The notes: generated from the sequence alone by a model not told the origin. DNA of 57,664 nucleotides from Clostridiaceae bacterium (GCA_012840085.1 DUMB01000095.1:1-57664); one strand, 5' to 3'. Positions 40,515 to 53,072 are shown, numbered from the stretch's first letter. A program made the numbers and translations.

Positions 40515-41108
40515 ATGAAAAAATTGCATTTTTTTAAACTGATTGTTATTGTATGCCTTATAATTTCATTTTCTTTTATTAACGCAAATGTAAGTGCCTC
40601 TGCAACACAGAAAGTATCACAGGAACTTATACAAACCAGTTCTTCTGCTCTTGTAAGTCTTGGAATTATGAAAGGAGATGAAAAAGGCAATCTTAAACTT
40701 AACGACAGAATAACACGTTGTGAGTTTGTTGCTCTTGTAAACAGAATGATGGATTTTGAAAACAATACCAATGTTGATAATATAGAACTGCCTTTTAAAG
40801 ATATAAAAAAGAAGCACTGGGCTTACAATACTTTAAGAGTTGCATTAAAACGTGAACTTATAAATGGTTATCCTGATAACACTGTAAGACCCGATGCTAC
40901 GGTAAACTTTGCAGAGGCAAACGCCATACTGATTCGTGCACTTGGCCACCATAAAACACTAACCGGCAATTGGCCTGACAACGTTCTGAATAAAAGCCGG
41001 GAATTGTCTATATCAAAGGGAGTGGAACTTGACAAATATAAGGAACTAACCCGTGGCGAGGCATCTGTTCTTATTTATAACTCTCTCACTGTAGATATAA
41101 AAAAATAA
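40515..41108 (+). CDS. Small secreted SLH-domain protein
   Basis: A 197-residue protein with a signal peptide (1-29, ending NVSASA) and SLH motifs: about 40-85 (LVSLGIMKGDEKGNLKLNDRITR...FVALVNRM), 95-150 (FKDIKKKHWAYNTLRVALKRE) and a weaker third (150-190, RGEASVLIYN). It consists of SLH domains only, with no effector part, so it may coat the wall or compete for SLH-binding polymer (inference). GGGAG precedes ATG. Plus strand, followed by a repeat-rich gene-free region. Confidence 0.85.
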   Translation: MKKLHFFKLIVIVCLIISFSFINANVSASATQKVSQELIQTSSSALVSLGIMKGDEKGNLKLNDRITRCEFVALVNRMMDFENNTNVDNIELPFKDIKKKHWAYNTLRVALKRELINGYPDNTVRPDATVNFAEANAILIRALGHHKTLTGNWPDNVLNKSRELSISKGVELDKYKELTRGEASVLIYNSLTVDIKK

Positions 41109-41174
41109 AACTAAACTTTTCCTGAATATAATTTTTGATAGCGGACAGAATAAATAGCGTAAGGGGTTCATGAT

Positions 41175-41605
41175 AGTCGAGCCAAGAGTATTGCAGGGTC
41201 GGTGTGGCTCTGTAATATTCGGTCAAAGGTTAATACCAGGTCCCGTCAATGACGCTTAGGCTTGGTGTTACCCGGCGAGAAGAGTCTTATATGTTGCGTA
41301 TGGCTGTATTGTAGTGCTTTTGCTTGATTTGCCTCTGGTGGGACCTTCAGGCATATAGCATTGCAATATGGTCAAAAGTGATGTATAAGATTCGAGCTAA
41401 GATTATCAAGGGTTTCGAAGGTATGATACTTTATCTGCAAATGCCTGCCATAGTTTTGGCAGTTCCATTGCAGATTTGTTGACCTACTGGAGGTCTGTTG
41501 TAGTCGAAAGATTACAGCAGGTTTCTAAGGTACTCTTGATAGTCGAGTAAAGGTTGGTGCAGGTTTTGTAATGCTTGTAAGCAGTCGGGAGATTGTTTGC
41601 AGGTA
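41175..41605. repeat. Degenerate roughly 40-bp repeat region
   Basis: AGTCGAG-type starts at 41175, 41502, 41541 and 41583 are each followed 15-18 bp later by GCAGG (41193, 41517, 41559, 41599); the last three units are 39 and 42 bp apart. The intervening 41240-41500 is unusually GT-rich for this genome and contains further partial copies. No gene is seen in 41109-41851; the stretch could also be an untypical structured RNA. Confidence 0.55.
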
Positions 41606-41851
41606 CGTAGAGATTTGTACTGGCTGTAGCATAGATTATCATGAGCTCTTTTTTTATTTATGTATTAATGCATGGATTAGTCAATACATATTTGTAAATT
41701 CTGATTAAATTCCGAAATCCTGAAAAGGCATTTATGCCGCGAAAGCCTCTTGATAATGAGTAAAGCGGCATATTAGGCTATCAGCCAGGCATCATCCATG
41801 CTGCAGAGGATTACTCCCCTGTTCAGAATGGGTGGTGCCGGCAGATGCCTT

Positions 41852-42164
41852 TTAACATGCCGACAAAGGCTCATTGTCAATTTGACCTTCAATACCCTTG
41901 ATCTCAGTTTGGTTTTTCTTCACTATTTGAGGTTCAAATTCACCATTACGATCTCGTGGTATATCAAGCTCGATTTTACCGTACTCAGAACGGACAGTCT
42001 TTTTCATGTTCTTGATGTCATCCGTGTCTTTGATATTATACTCCGTGATAAGCTGGTCCAGGAGTTCCATTGGGTAGTTTCTTTTTTGGCATAGTAAAAC
42101 CTCCAGTATGATATTATTATTTTATATCACCTTGGAGGTTTACACAAAACTATTTACACTCTCC
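41852..42164 (-). mobile_element. Remnant of an IS256-family insertion sequence
   Basis: The frame at 41852-42070 encodes 72 residues matching IS256-type transposase N-terminal parts: LLDQLITEYNIKDTDDIK joined directly to KTVRSEYGKIELDIPRDRNG and FEPQIVKKNQ. The roughly 45 residues normally between these (DHLGY region) are missing, and the frame ends soon after, so the transposase is dead. An IS256-like terminal repeat lies at 42137-42164 (reads inward GAGAGTGTAAATAGTTTTGTG). The opposite end is not found. The element resembles the sequence at the window ends. Confidence 0.8.
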
Positions 42165-42230
42165 ACCATGTTTTTTTAATGCTTAAATTACAATTTGCAA
42201 GTTTATCAATAAATACATTATTGCTTACAG

Positions 42231-42464
<234 letters not shown>

Positions 42465-42529
42465 TTATCCGCTCATATGATATAAATTATGCATTTCAAT
42501 CCGCCGTATTAGACTATTTTTGTCCTCCA

Positions 42530-42790
42530 TCAATAACCTGAATTTTTATCGTGCCGGCCAGCTTTACCGGATAAAGCATCAAGTTTGCTCCCGACAGTTT
42601 CCAACTTTTTATAAGCCTGTTTGTAGTCGTCAAGCGCCGCTTCCAGTTTGGAGCCACGCTCATGTTCAATTCTGGCAATATCACTTTTATCAGCTTTTTG
42701 GTCAAGCTTCTCATTTACTTCTTTTCTGAAATCTGTAAACTGGCTATACAGATTTTTATCAGTTCAAACGTTTTATCCTCTTTTGTTAAC
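42530..42790 (-). pseudogene. Remnant of a coiled-coil hypothetical protein
   Basis: In the minus-strand frame from 42760 to the stop at 42530-42532 the translation is a charged coiled coil (NLYSQFTDFRKEVNEKLDQ, ADKSDIARIEHERGSKLEAA, then KKLETVGSKLDALSG). Upstream, LLTKEDKTFEL (42761-42790) continues in another frame, and there is no start codon. Looks like the decayed C-terminal half of a small clostridial coiled-coil protein. A different open frame at 42514-42714 on the same strand is a shadow. Confidence 0.5.
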
Positions 42791-42813
42791 AAATCTGTTT
42801 TCTGTTCAAATAT

Positions 42814-42863
42814 AAAAACCGAACAATATCTGCAGTTTTATACTCAAATATTGTTCGGTTTTT
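42814..42863. repeat. 16-bp perfect inverted repeat
   Basis: AAAAACCGAACAATAT (42814-42829) and its exact complement (42848-42863) with an 18-nt loop and flanking A/T-runs. Probably a terminator, arranged in tandem with the one at 42879-42906. Confidence 0.7.
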
Positions 42864-42878
42864 GTTCTCAAAACGCCA

Positions 42879-42906
42879 AAAAACCCTGATAAAAATCAGG
42901 GTTTTT
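42879..42906 (-). terminator. Terminator downstream of tRNA-Ser genes
   Basis: Perfect 12-bp stem AAAAACCCTGAT/ATCAGGGTTTTT, 10 bp from the 3' end of tRNA-Ser(GCT) on the minus strand. Confidence 0.85.
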
Positions 42907-42915
42907 GGATATATT

Positions 42916-43007
42916 TGGCGGAGAAGCCGGGATTCGAACCCGGGCGAGCCTTGCGACCCCTAACGGTTTAGCAAACCGTCCCCTTCGGCCTGCTTGGGTA
43001 CTTCTCC
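42916..43007 (-). tRNA. tRNA-Ser (anticodon GCT)
   Basis: A class II tRNA with acceptor GGAGAAG/CTTCTCC, discriminator G and encoded CCA (42916-42918). The anticodon stem ACGGT/ACCGT encloses loop TTGCTAA; T-loop GGTTCGAATCC is present. The long variable arm (TTAGGGGTCGCAAGGCTC) is diagnostic of serine. The gene reads AGC/AGU codons and is adjacent to serS. Confidence 0.95.
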
Positions 43008-43103
43008 AAAATAAGAATTAATATTAATAATTGTACAATCTCATCTGAAAGCTTATTTTAGCTTTCAATACTTTATATTATTATCTCTAATATATAAAGT
43101 AAG

Positions 43104-43194
43104 TGGCGGAGAGAGTGAGATTCGAACTCACGGTAGGCTCACGCCTACGCCGGTTTTCAAGACCGGTGCCTTAAACCAACTCGACCATCTCTCC
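43104..43194 (-). tRNA. tRNA-Ser (anticodon TGA)
   Basis: Class II tRNA with acceptor GGAGAGA, encoded CCA (43104-43106), anticodon loop CTTGAAA within stem CCGGT/ACCGG, a long variable arm (TAGGCGTGAGCCTA) and T-loop GTTCGAATC. It is 96 bp upstream of tRNA-Ser(GCT), on the same strand and downstream of serS. Confidence 0.95.
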
Positions 43195-43331
43195 ACAAAA
43201 TCAAAGTGACGAATTATATTATAAAATGAAATGAGCGACTTGTCAATCCTATTTATTCTGTTAATTATTAATTATCTTGTCACTAAGACCCCAAGTTGTC
43301 CAGGATTTTACACATATTGATTATTAACAGC

Positions 43332-43545
43332 AACTTATTTCTTATAGCAACTATCTTTATATCTTAAATTTTAAGCATCTATCCGTATTTCTCATAGTAT
43401 CTTTCCTAATCTGATAGCAACTATTCTTATTTCTTTTTAAGCTATCCCTGTTTCTTAAAAGTAACCATACTTATTTCTCATAGCATATTAACTATATCTT
43501 AAAACAGCAGCATCTTTTTCTAATAGCGACTATATCTTTACCATG
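43332..43545. repeat. 21-22-bp degenerate repeats, about nine units
   Basis: ATAGCAACTAT-like cores occur near 43344, 43372, 43394, 43414, 43438, 43458, 43480, 43502 and 43523, mostly 20-22 bp apart, with TTATTTCTTATAGCAACTAT as the fullest unit. The gene-free gap 43195-43630 is otherwise AT-rich. Confidence 0.6.
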
Positions 43546-43630
43546 GTGATCAAAAAACTCTCGTCGGTTTTTCTTATGGTATTCCTAAAACATTCTTAAA
43601 ACGCGGTTTATTTAATTCTTAAAACAAGGG

Positions 43631-44430
43631 TTACTTATCTTGCTCCATTATAATTAACTCCGGTTCACTCAAAAGCCCGGAAGGAATCAAAGCATAATCT
43701 CTCGAATAATTATCACCTTCCGAAATAAAACTTTCCGGGCCATAGCTGGCCTGGACCGCAGGAAGTAAATGAAGCGGGCCGAATGTATTCCGTCTTGTCA
43801 ATACCACTTCCAGTTGAACTAAACTCCTATTTTCTACCGAATCCATATTTTCTGTCAAATCCTTTTTTTACCAAATCCGTAATATCTGCTTTATTTGGCT
43901 ACCAGCCTATTATTCGGTCAGTACCGTCCTTTTCCGTGAACTTTTACTCATGTGCCTCCATACTTCCCAACACCATTGATTCCAAAGAAGGCATGCCAAT
44001 CACCAGCTGCTTAATATAAGGTTGTTATTTCGGCACTATTCATAAATCGGTTTTATAAAATTATCGAGAAACATTTTCTGCAACAGTTCCATATAGTGCC
44101 ACATCATCTGTGATACTGACTTTCCTTCAGCCTTAAGGAATAACTCAGGCAAGCGTTCAACAAGACTATACCCATACTTGTTTTCAAAATTCCTGAACAA
44201 TTCATATGTCCAGGGAGCATACCATTCTCTGTTCTTATTCGATATTACGAATCCGTCCAACAATGTTCCTCTATGGGGCTCATCAATAAAAAACCTTTAA
44301 TGGGTTTTCCAAGTCTGTGTCCGCAAAACTTTTTGTATTTTCCATGAGTAAGTTCAAGAAACCTATCTGTAGCCTCCCTGTTGAGGGTATCTACATAGCA
44401 CGGAAATGAAAAGATACTGCTTATAGGCAT
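43631..44430 (-). pseudogene. Frameshifted glycoside-hydrolase-like pseudogene
   Basis: Pieces in different minus-strand frames join into one family: 44245-44430 (YVDTLNREATDRFLELTHGK...GKPIKGF), 44036-44263 (LLDGFVISNKNREWYAPWTY...RNFENKYGYSLVERLPELFL) and 43631-43858 (EVVLTRRNTFGPLHLLPAVQ). Adding one T to the T-run near 44266 restores GFFIDEPHRGTLLDG. Near 43862 one extra G breaks ADITDLVKK from DLTENMD. At least one internal stop and loss of most of the roughly 900-residue family are evident, as is loss of the N-terminus. The pattern resembles large alpha-L-rhamnosidase-like glycosyl hydrolases; the exact family is uncertain. Confidence 0.65.
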
Positions 44431-44432
44431 AA

Positions 44433-44708
44433 ATGAAGGTTGTAGGATATTTGGATGGGGATTTAAGAAACATCAGGACTTTGGTACAAAAATCAGGGAT
44501 TATTCTCAATAAAAATATTGTCTTCGCAAAATCCTCCATTTATGTATATAAGCAAAACAACACTGTTGCCAATATCGGAGAAAGTTCTTCCCTTCCTGAC
44601 TGGAACGCAACTGAAAAAAAGCTTACATTGCTGATACAAAACATACAGGAGGACAAATTAAAATTAAATGAAAGCAAAAAAAATCGAAATAGATATGGAG
44701 ATCAATGA
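44433..44708 (+). CDS. Hypothetical protein, possibly a fragment
   Basis: A 91-residue frame with no recognised domain. It starts beside the truncated 5' end of the pseudogene on the other strand and overlaps the next small frame. The start has weak ribosome-binding context. Composition (Lys/Asn-rich, with LTLLIQNIQEDKLKLNESKK near the end) is compatible with a real but decaying gene. It might be part of the same disrupted region. Confidence 0.35.
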   Translation: MKVVGYLDGDLRNIRTLVQKSGIILNKNIVFAKSSIYVYKQNNTVANIGESSSLPDWNATEKKLTLLIQNIQEDKLKLNESKKNRNRYGDQ

Positions 44709-44790
44709 GCTTATCTGCAATTCATATTCCTATGAAGAACTTTACAATGATTTATGCTTTATCATAAGAAAAACTGCTCAGGATAAATAA
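44668..44790 (+). CDS. 40-residue hypothetical protein
   Basis: The frame MKAKKIEIDMEINELICNSY...CFIIRKTAQDK overlaps the preceding frame by 41 bp in another phase. AGGAGG at 44647-44652 lies 15 nt upstream, rather far for a normal site. Acidic N-terminal half, basic C-terminus. Unrecognised; could also be the frameshifted continuation of the 44433 frame. Confidence 0.35.
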   Translation: MKAKKIEIDMEINELICNSYSYEELYNDLCFIIRKTAQDK

Positions 44791-44798
44791 ATCATATT

Positions 44799-44857
44799 AC
44801 TTTAGCAAGCTTTTCTATTACTTTAGCAAGCTTTTCAAGTCAGTGACTTGGAAAAGC
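44799..44857. repeat. 20/21-bp direct repeat and adjoining hairpin
   Basis: ATTACTTTAGCAAGCTTTTC is present twice in tandem (44799-44838); the second copy leads into the imperfect palindrome GCTTTTCAAGTCA/GTGACTTGGAAAAGC (44829-44857), possibly a terminator for the small plus-strand frames. Confidence 0.55.
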
Positions 44858-44926
44858 CCTTCTGAATACAGATTAGAGCATAAAGTTAAAGATGACTGAT
44901 TGTATCGGTAAAAATTGTGTCATAAA

Positions 44927-44950
44927 AAGCGGGGTCTTAAAACCCCGCTT
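44927..44950 (-). terminator. Rho-independent terminator of serS
   Basis: Stem AAGCGGGGT (44927-44935) with ACCCCGCTT (44942-44950), preceded by an A-run that becomes a T-tail on the minus strand; 14 bp beyond the serS stop codon. Confidence 0.88.
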
Positions 44951-44963
44951 AAATATGCTTGCA

Positions 44964-46996
<2,033 letters not shown>

Positions 46997-47049
46997 AATA
47001 ACAACCTCATCAATCTCTTCCGACCTCATTTAATCTTTCATATATTCTT

Positions 47050-47574
47050 TTATATATTATTCGTATATGGATATTCTCTATATGTCTTCCTGGCAATATC
47101 AATAGCTTGAATTTCTTCTGCAGACAAGGGATATACTGACCTCCCGCTCACCACCGGTTTAGCATATGTAGCTGAGCTGTCCCTTGCATACAGGCCACTC
47201 AATACTATACCGTTATCATTGCAATCAAGAAGCGCTACAGAGAAACTCAAATCACTTCCTACATTATCAAATGCGTTAAAGCGTACAACACCAATTTTCT
47301 GTATGCAGTGCAACAGGTTTCTTTCAATCCTGTTGATTTGCATCTCAATGTTTCTGTTTTTTTCGTTAACTATATTTACACCTTCTATGCAATCATCAAT
47401 TAATTGTTCAATATTTCTATCACTCAATCCGTTCATAAACTTATCATATCTTGCTTTTAATTTTTTATATTTGGCTCTGTTACTTAATGTCATAATGAGT
47501 AAAATAAATATAAGCAGAAAATTAAAAGCTGCAAATATTAATGATTCAACTGAAATTCCTAAAAATTCTTCCAT
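47050..47574 (-). CDS. DUF4446 family protein
   Basis: A 174-residue protein with one N-terminal transmembrane segment (about residues 8-28), then coiled coil and the conserved DUF4446 core: IGVVRFNAFDNVGSDLSFSV and DCNDNGIVLSGLYARD. The family occurs next to parB in many Clostridia; function unknown. Here it is 774 bp downstream of parB, separated by a parS-containing AT-rich gap. Likely the first gene of the DUF4446-TPR-serS run. Confidence 0.88.
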   Translation of the reverse strand: MEEFLGISVESLIFAAFNFLLIFILLIMTLSNRAKYKKLKARYDKFMNGLSDRNIEQLIDDCIEGVNIVNEKNRNIEMQINRIERNLLHCIQKIGVVRFNAFDNVGSDLSFSVALLDCNDNGIVLSGLYARDSSATYAKPVVSGRSVYPLSAEEIQAIDIARKTYREYPYTNNI

Positions 47575-47748
47575 ATATTATCCCTCTGTAATGTATAGTA
47601 TGTAGCAAAATTAATTATCTATCAAATTTTGTATTTTTGTCAAGAAAACTTAAACAATCTTTTATTCAATACCTGTAATTCCGAACTTCGCATTCAATAT
47701 CTCTTATTAAAATCACAAATTAAAAACTATTCTATACCTAAATAAAAA

Positions 47749-47764
47749 TGTTTCACGTGAAACA
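47749..47764. promoter_or_regulatory. parS site
   Basis: TGTTTCACGTGAAACA, an exact 16-bp match to the canonical bacterial parS. ParB (gene at 48349-49197) nucleates here and spreads, with ParA driving segregation. It lies 175 bp upstream of the DUF4446 start. Confidence 0.95.
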
Positions 47765-48069
47765 TTAGTCATTGCATATAAGAATCTAAGCCGTCAGACT
47801 ATCATTATTAACTGCACCATCTGCCATAGAATGTTTAACTTTTACAATCTGTGATTGCCGCTTGGCTTATTTGGCTTAAATTTAAGCCTTCATCCCAATG
47901 ACATAAGTCATAGGCTTCCGGCTAAGTATTTTGTAAAACAATAGTTCCCTTTTCAATAAAATTTTCTTCGATAAAAATATATCATTAATAAATAACAAAT
48001 AAAATCTTCATATTAAAATACATTAATACAATCTTCCTATTTTAAAGCTTTTTAATAAATTATATACAA

Positions 48070-48198
48070 GCTTTTTAGCAAAAAAGTTTCATAATTAAAT
48101 AATTTCTTTATTAACCAGTTTCTTAATAATAATGTTTCTTAATTTAATAGTTAACTAATAAAAAATTTATCAATAAAAATAAAACTTTCTTTATAAAT
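48070..48198. repeat. 16-bp degenerate minisatellite, about eight units
   Basis: TTTC-type units begin at 48087, 48103, 48119 and 48135 (exact 16-bp steps) and continue less clearly at 48151, 48167 and 48183, with a possible earlier unit at 48071. Fullest unit GTTTCTTAATAATAAT. It lies downstream of parB inside the 774-bp AT-rich gap (47575-48348), which otherwise holds only a parS site. Confidence 0.7.
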
Positions 48199-48348
48199 AA
48201 AAATCAAATTGAATTCTATTTATAAAATTATTAAATACCTGTATAAAAATTAAAATTGCCCTTATTTATCTTTAAAATTCGTTTTCAGCTTTTAATGTAA
48301 TTTTATATTACCTCTTTTTGAAACAGGCCTTAAATCAAATTTTAGAAG

Positions 48349-49197
48349 CTACCTGTTTTTACCAATTCCCATAATTAATTCTATTATTCTTTCAAGTTCA
48401 TCACTTGAATAGTACTCAATCATAATTTTTCCTTTTTTGCTATTAGGGGTTATCTTTACCTTGGTTCCAAATATATCTTTAAATTTTTCTTCGATTTCTA
48501 TCAGTTCCTCACTTTTAATTTTTTCAGTTTTTTCTTTCTTTTCTTTCAGGTATCTTTTTACCAGATTTTCTGTCTCTCTTACATTCAAACCGCGGCTAAT
48601 TATTTCCTTCGCAGCTTTGATCTGAAGTTCTTCATTTTCTATCGCAAGCAATGCTCTTGCATGACCGCTGCTTATTTCACCGCTTATAAGTAAATCCCGT
48701 ACTTCTTTGACAAGACCCAGCAGCCTGATTGAATTTGCAATTGCAGATCTGCTCTTTCCAACTACTTTTGAAATTTCCTCCTGGGTCATGTTGTATTCCT
48801 TCATCAAATTTTCGTAGGCTTCAGCTTCTTCTATAGGATTCAAATCTTCCCTTTGAAGATTTTCAATCAGTGCAATTTCCATCAACTGCTTATCTGTTAA
48901 ATCTTTAATTATTACAGGTATGGTTTTTAATCCTGCAATTCTTGCAGCACGCCATCTTCTTTCACCTGCAACAATTTTATATGTATTCTTTTCTTTTTTT
49001 ACTACAATCGGCTGTACTACACCGTGTTGCTTTATAGATTCCGCCAGCTGTACAAGCTTTTCATCGTCAAAATTCTTTCTCGGCTGATTTATATTTGGCT
49101 CAATTTCATTTATCTTTAGCTCTGTCAAATTCTCTTCTCTGTTCTCTTCAGTATTTATTAGAGCGCCAAGTCCTCTTCCAAGAGCTTTCTTAGCCAT
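48349..49197 (-). CDS. parB: Chromosome-partitioning protein ParB (Spo0J)
   Basis: A 282-residue ParB. The N-terminal KKALGRGLGALI tail is followed by the CTP-binding ParB/Sulfiredoxin domain (about 30-120, with IVAGERRWRAARIAGL), a helix-turn-helix (about 130-165, QEEISKVVGKSRSAIANSIRLL) and a C-terminal dimerisation domain. It binds parS and spreads as a CTP-dependent clamp. ATG 49197 has GGAGGGG upstream and begins 1 nt after the parA stop codon, so translation is coupled. Confidence 0.95.
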   Translation of the reverse strand: MAKKALGRGLGALINTEENREENLTELKINEIEPNINQPRKNFDDEKLVQLAESIKQHGVVQPIVVKKEKNTYKIVAGERRWRAARIAGLKTIPVIIKDLTDKQLMEIALIENLQREDLNPIEEAEAYENLMKEYNMTQEEISKVVGKSRSAIANSIRLLGLVKEVRDLLISGEISSGHARALLAIENEELQIKAAKEIISRGLNVRETENLVKRYLKEKKEKTEKIKSEELIEIEEKFKDIFGTKVKITPNSKKGKIMIEYYSSDELERIIELIMGIGKNR

Positions 49198-49198
49198 T

Positions 49199-49972
49199 TT
49201 ACTGCCCCTCCTCCGAATACTCAATTACTTCATCTGCAAGCTCAAGATAGCACTCTGCACCTTTTGACTTTGGATCGTATAATATTATTGGCAATCCATA
49301 ACTGGGAGCTTCACTTAACCTCACATTTCTGGGAATGATGGTTCTATAAACTTTATTTTTGAAATATTTTTTTACTTCTTCAACCACCTGTATAGAAAGG
49401 TTTGTCCTTGCGTCAAACATGGTAAGCACTACGCCCTCAACATCAAGGGAAGGGTTTAAATGTTTCTGAACCAATTTTACAGTATTCATTAACTGGCTCA
49501 ATCCCTCAAGCGCATAATACTCACATTGTATTGGGACAAGAATTGTATCTGCGGCAGTTAAGGCATTTATTGTCAATAAACCGAGTGAAGGAGGACAATC
49601 AATTATTATAAAATCATATTTGTCCCTTATCTCTGATACAACAGATTTTATTCTTGTTTCCCTTGATATAACCGAAACCAGTTCTATTTCAGCACCGGCA
49701 AGCTGGATATTTGACGGGCAAAGTTTAAGGTTCTCGATAGGTGTATCCAGTAATGTTGATTGAATACCTTCATCATTTATTATAACATCATAAATAGACC
49801 TATCAATTTTTTTCTTATCGATACCAAGACCACTTGTTGTGTTTCCCTGGGGATCAATATCAATAATCAGCACCTTTTTCCCTTTATACGCAAGGCATGC
49901 GCTTAAGTTTACGGCTGTAGTTGTTTTTCCGACCCCACCTTTTTGATTCGCAATTGCAATTACCTTAGACAA
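49199..49972 (-). CDS. parA: Chromosome-partitioning ATPase ParA (Soj)
   Basis: A 257-residue ParA with deviant Walker A KGGVGKTT (about residues 11-18), Walker A' IIDIDPQGN (about 37) and Walker B FIIIDCPPSLG (about 121). It dimerises with ATP on the nucleoid and moves ParB-parS complexes; in spore formers it also influences DnaA activity. The start is TTG 49972, with GGGAGTG upstream. First gene of parAB. Confidence 0.95.
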   Translation of the reverse strand: MSKVIAIANQKGGVGKTTTAVNLSACLAYKGKKVLIIDIDPQGNTTSGLGIDKKKIDRSIYDVIINDEGIQSTLLDTPIENLKLCPSNIQLAGAEIELVSVISRETRIKSVVSEIRDKYDFIIIDCPPSLGLLTINALTAADTILVPIQCEYYALEGLSQLMNTVKLVQKHLNPSLDVEGVVLTMFDARTNLSIQVVEEVKKYFKNKVYRTIIPRNVRLSEAPSYGLPIILYDPKSKGAECYLELADEVIEYSEEGQ

Positions 49973-50592
49973 TTATTTCACTCCCTAACAATTTTGCCCC
50001 TTTAAAAATATTTTAGTATATTTATACCTGGTTAATTAATTGTTTACTTAACTTGTCTTGTCATTGCTAACTTAGCTTGTTTTGCCAACGACTGGAAAGC
50101 TGAAGCAACAACATTTATATCCGATATTCACGTTACTCAGCAAATCAATCTGTTGTTGCTAAATAATACTTTATTTAATCCGGGAAATACTTCCCCTAAC
50201 ATAGTTTCTTCAACACAGGAGGCACAAATGGAACTCTTCCCTGCTTCAGAGCCAATACTCAGATTTCTTTTATCCTTCGAAGGTGGAAGCACTTCACCTT
50301 AAGAAGTTCACCCCAACGAAAAAACCCCATACATAGCAATAAGCAAAAAAATACGTAGCAATTTTCCATAGGAGTATTTCCTTACCTTCCTCTTCGCTAA
50401 CCGGCTCTAAAGCTCATCATATTGCTGTCTCATAGCCCACAATGCTGCCTCATAACAACGCCATCTGTATTTGCCCGGTAAAACAAGCTAAAACAATTAA
50501 CCAATCAAATTATACATCGATTATATCACAAATTAGTAAATATATATAAAAAAACTATTAAAATTCTTATTAATTATTATTTACAATAACAA
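49973..50592. other. Gene-free gap between gyrB and parA
   Basis: 620 bp without coding signal. There are two ACTTARCTTGTYTTGYC copies 23 bp apart (50047 and 50070) and moderately GC-richer, non-coding sequence from 50100 to 50480. No gyrA follows gyrB here, unlike some Clostridia. Confidence 0.45.
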
Positions 50593-50630
50593 ACCCAGAC
50601 AAATGTTTCACGTGAAACATTTGTCTGGGT
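50593..50630 (-). terminator. parS embedded in a 38-bp perfect palindrome (gyrB terminator)
   Basis: The canonical 16-bp parS TGTTTCACGTGAAACA (50604-50619) is extended on both sides to a perfect palindrome with 19-bp arms (50593-50611 and 50612-50630). On the minus strand it lies 63 bp past the gyrB stop and is followed by TTTGTTATTG, so it may also terminate gyrB transcription. Confidence 0.8.
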
Positions 50631-50693
50631 GCTTAGAAAATTCGCCTTTTTGAACTATTTCAACGTCATTTTCTGAATTATCTCTTTTCATTT

Positions 50694-52688
<1,995 letters not shown>

Positions 52689-52958
52689 TTACAGTTTCAT
52701 CAAATCCTCCATAAATCCGCATCTTTTAAGCAATGTAACAGAAGATATATGGGATAAGTAAATTTTACTTTTTTTATCTTGTTCAGTTATAATAAATGAC
52801 TTAGGTAAATCTGTAGATATAGATTCAACAAATCCTTCTTCTTCCGCAACCTTTAAAAAATCTCTTGTATCTTTTGATATTGTCGTAGTTTCCATATCCA
52901 ATATAGCAATTATATTTTTTAACGGAATGACAACGTCACCGCCAATATGGACAAACAT
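52689..52958 (-). CDS. remB: DUF370 (RemB/YaaB-like) protein
   Basis: An 89-residue protein beginning MFVHIGGDVVIPLKNIIAILD, the DUF370 pattern. Paralogues RemA/RemB regulate extracellular-matrix genes in Bacillus subtilis by binding DNA; the version between recF and gyrB corresponds to yaaB/remB by position. ATG 52958 follows GGAGG; the frame start at 52976 has none. The name is by position and family, so the specific function is not certain. Confidence 0.85.
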   Translation of the reverse strand: MFVHIGGDVVIPLKNIIAILDMETTTISKDTRDFLKVAEEEGFVESISTDLPKSFIITEQDKKSKIYLSHISSVTLLKRCGFMEDLMKL

Positions 52959-53072
52959 ATTGCATCCTCCTGTCAATACATACTATATTTCAAAATTTGT
53001 CATTTACTATTAATATTGTAACTTAATTAACCATTTGATGCAAATATCTCTTATTTTCTCAAAAACATTCTT

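Noticed and set aside
42514..42714. 66-residue frame (minus)
   Set aside because: A shadow: the overlapping frame ending at 42530 has a coherent coiled-coil translation, this one does not.
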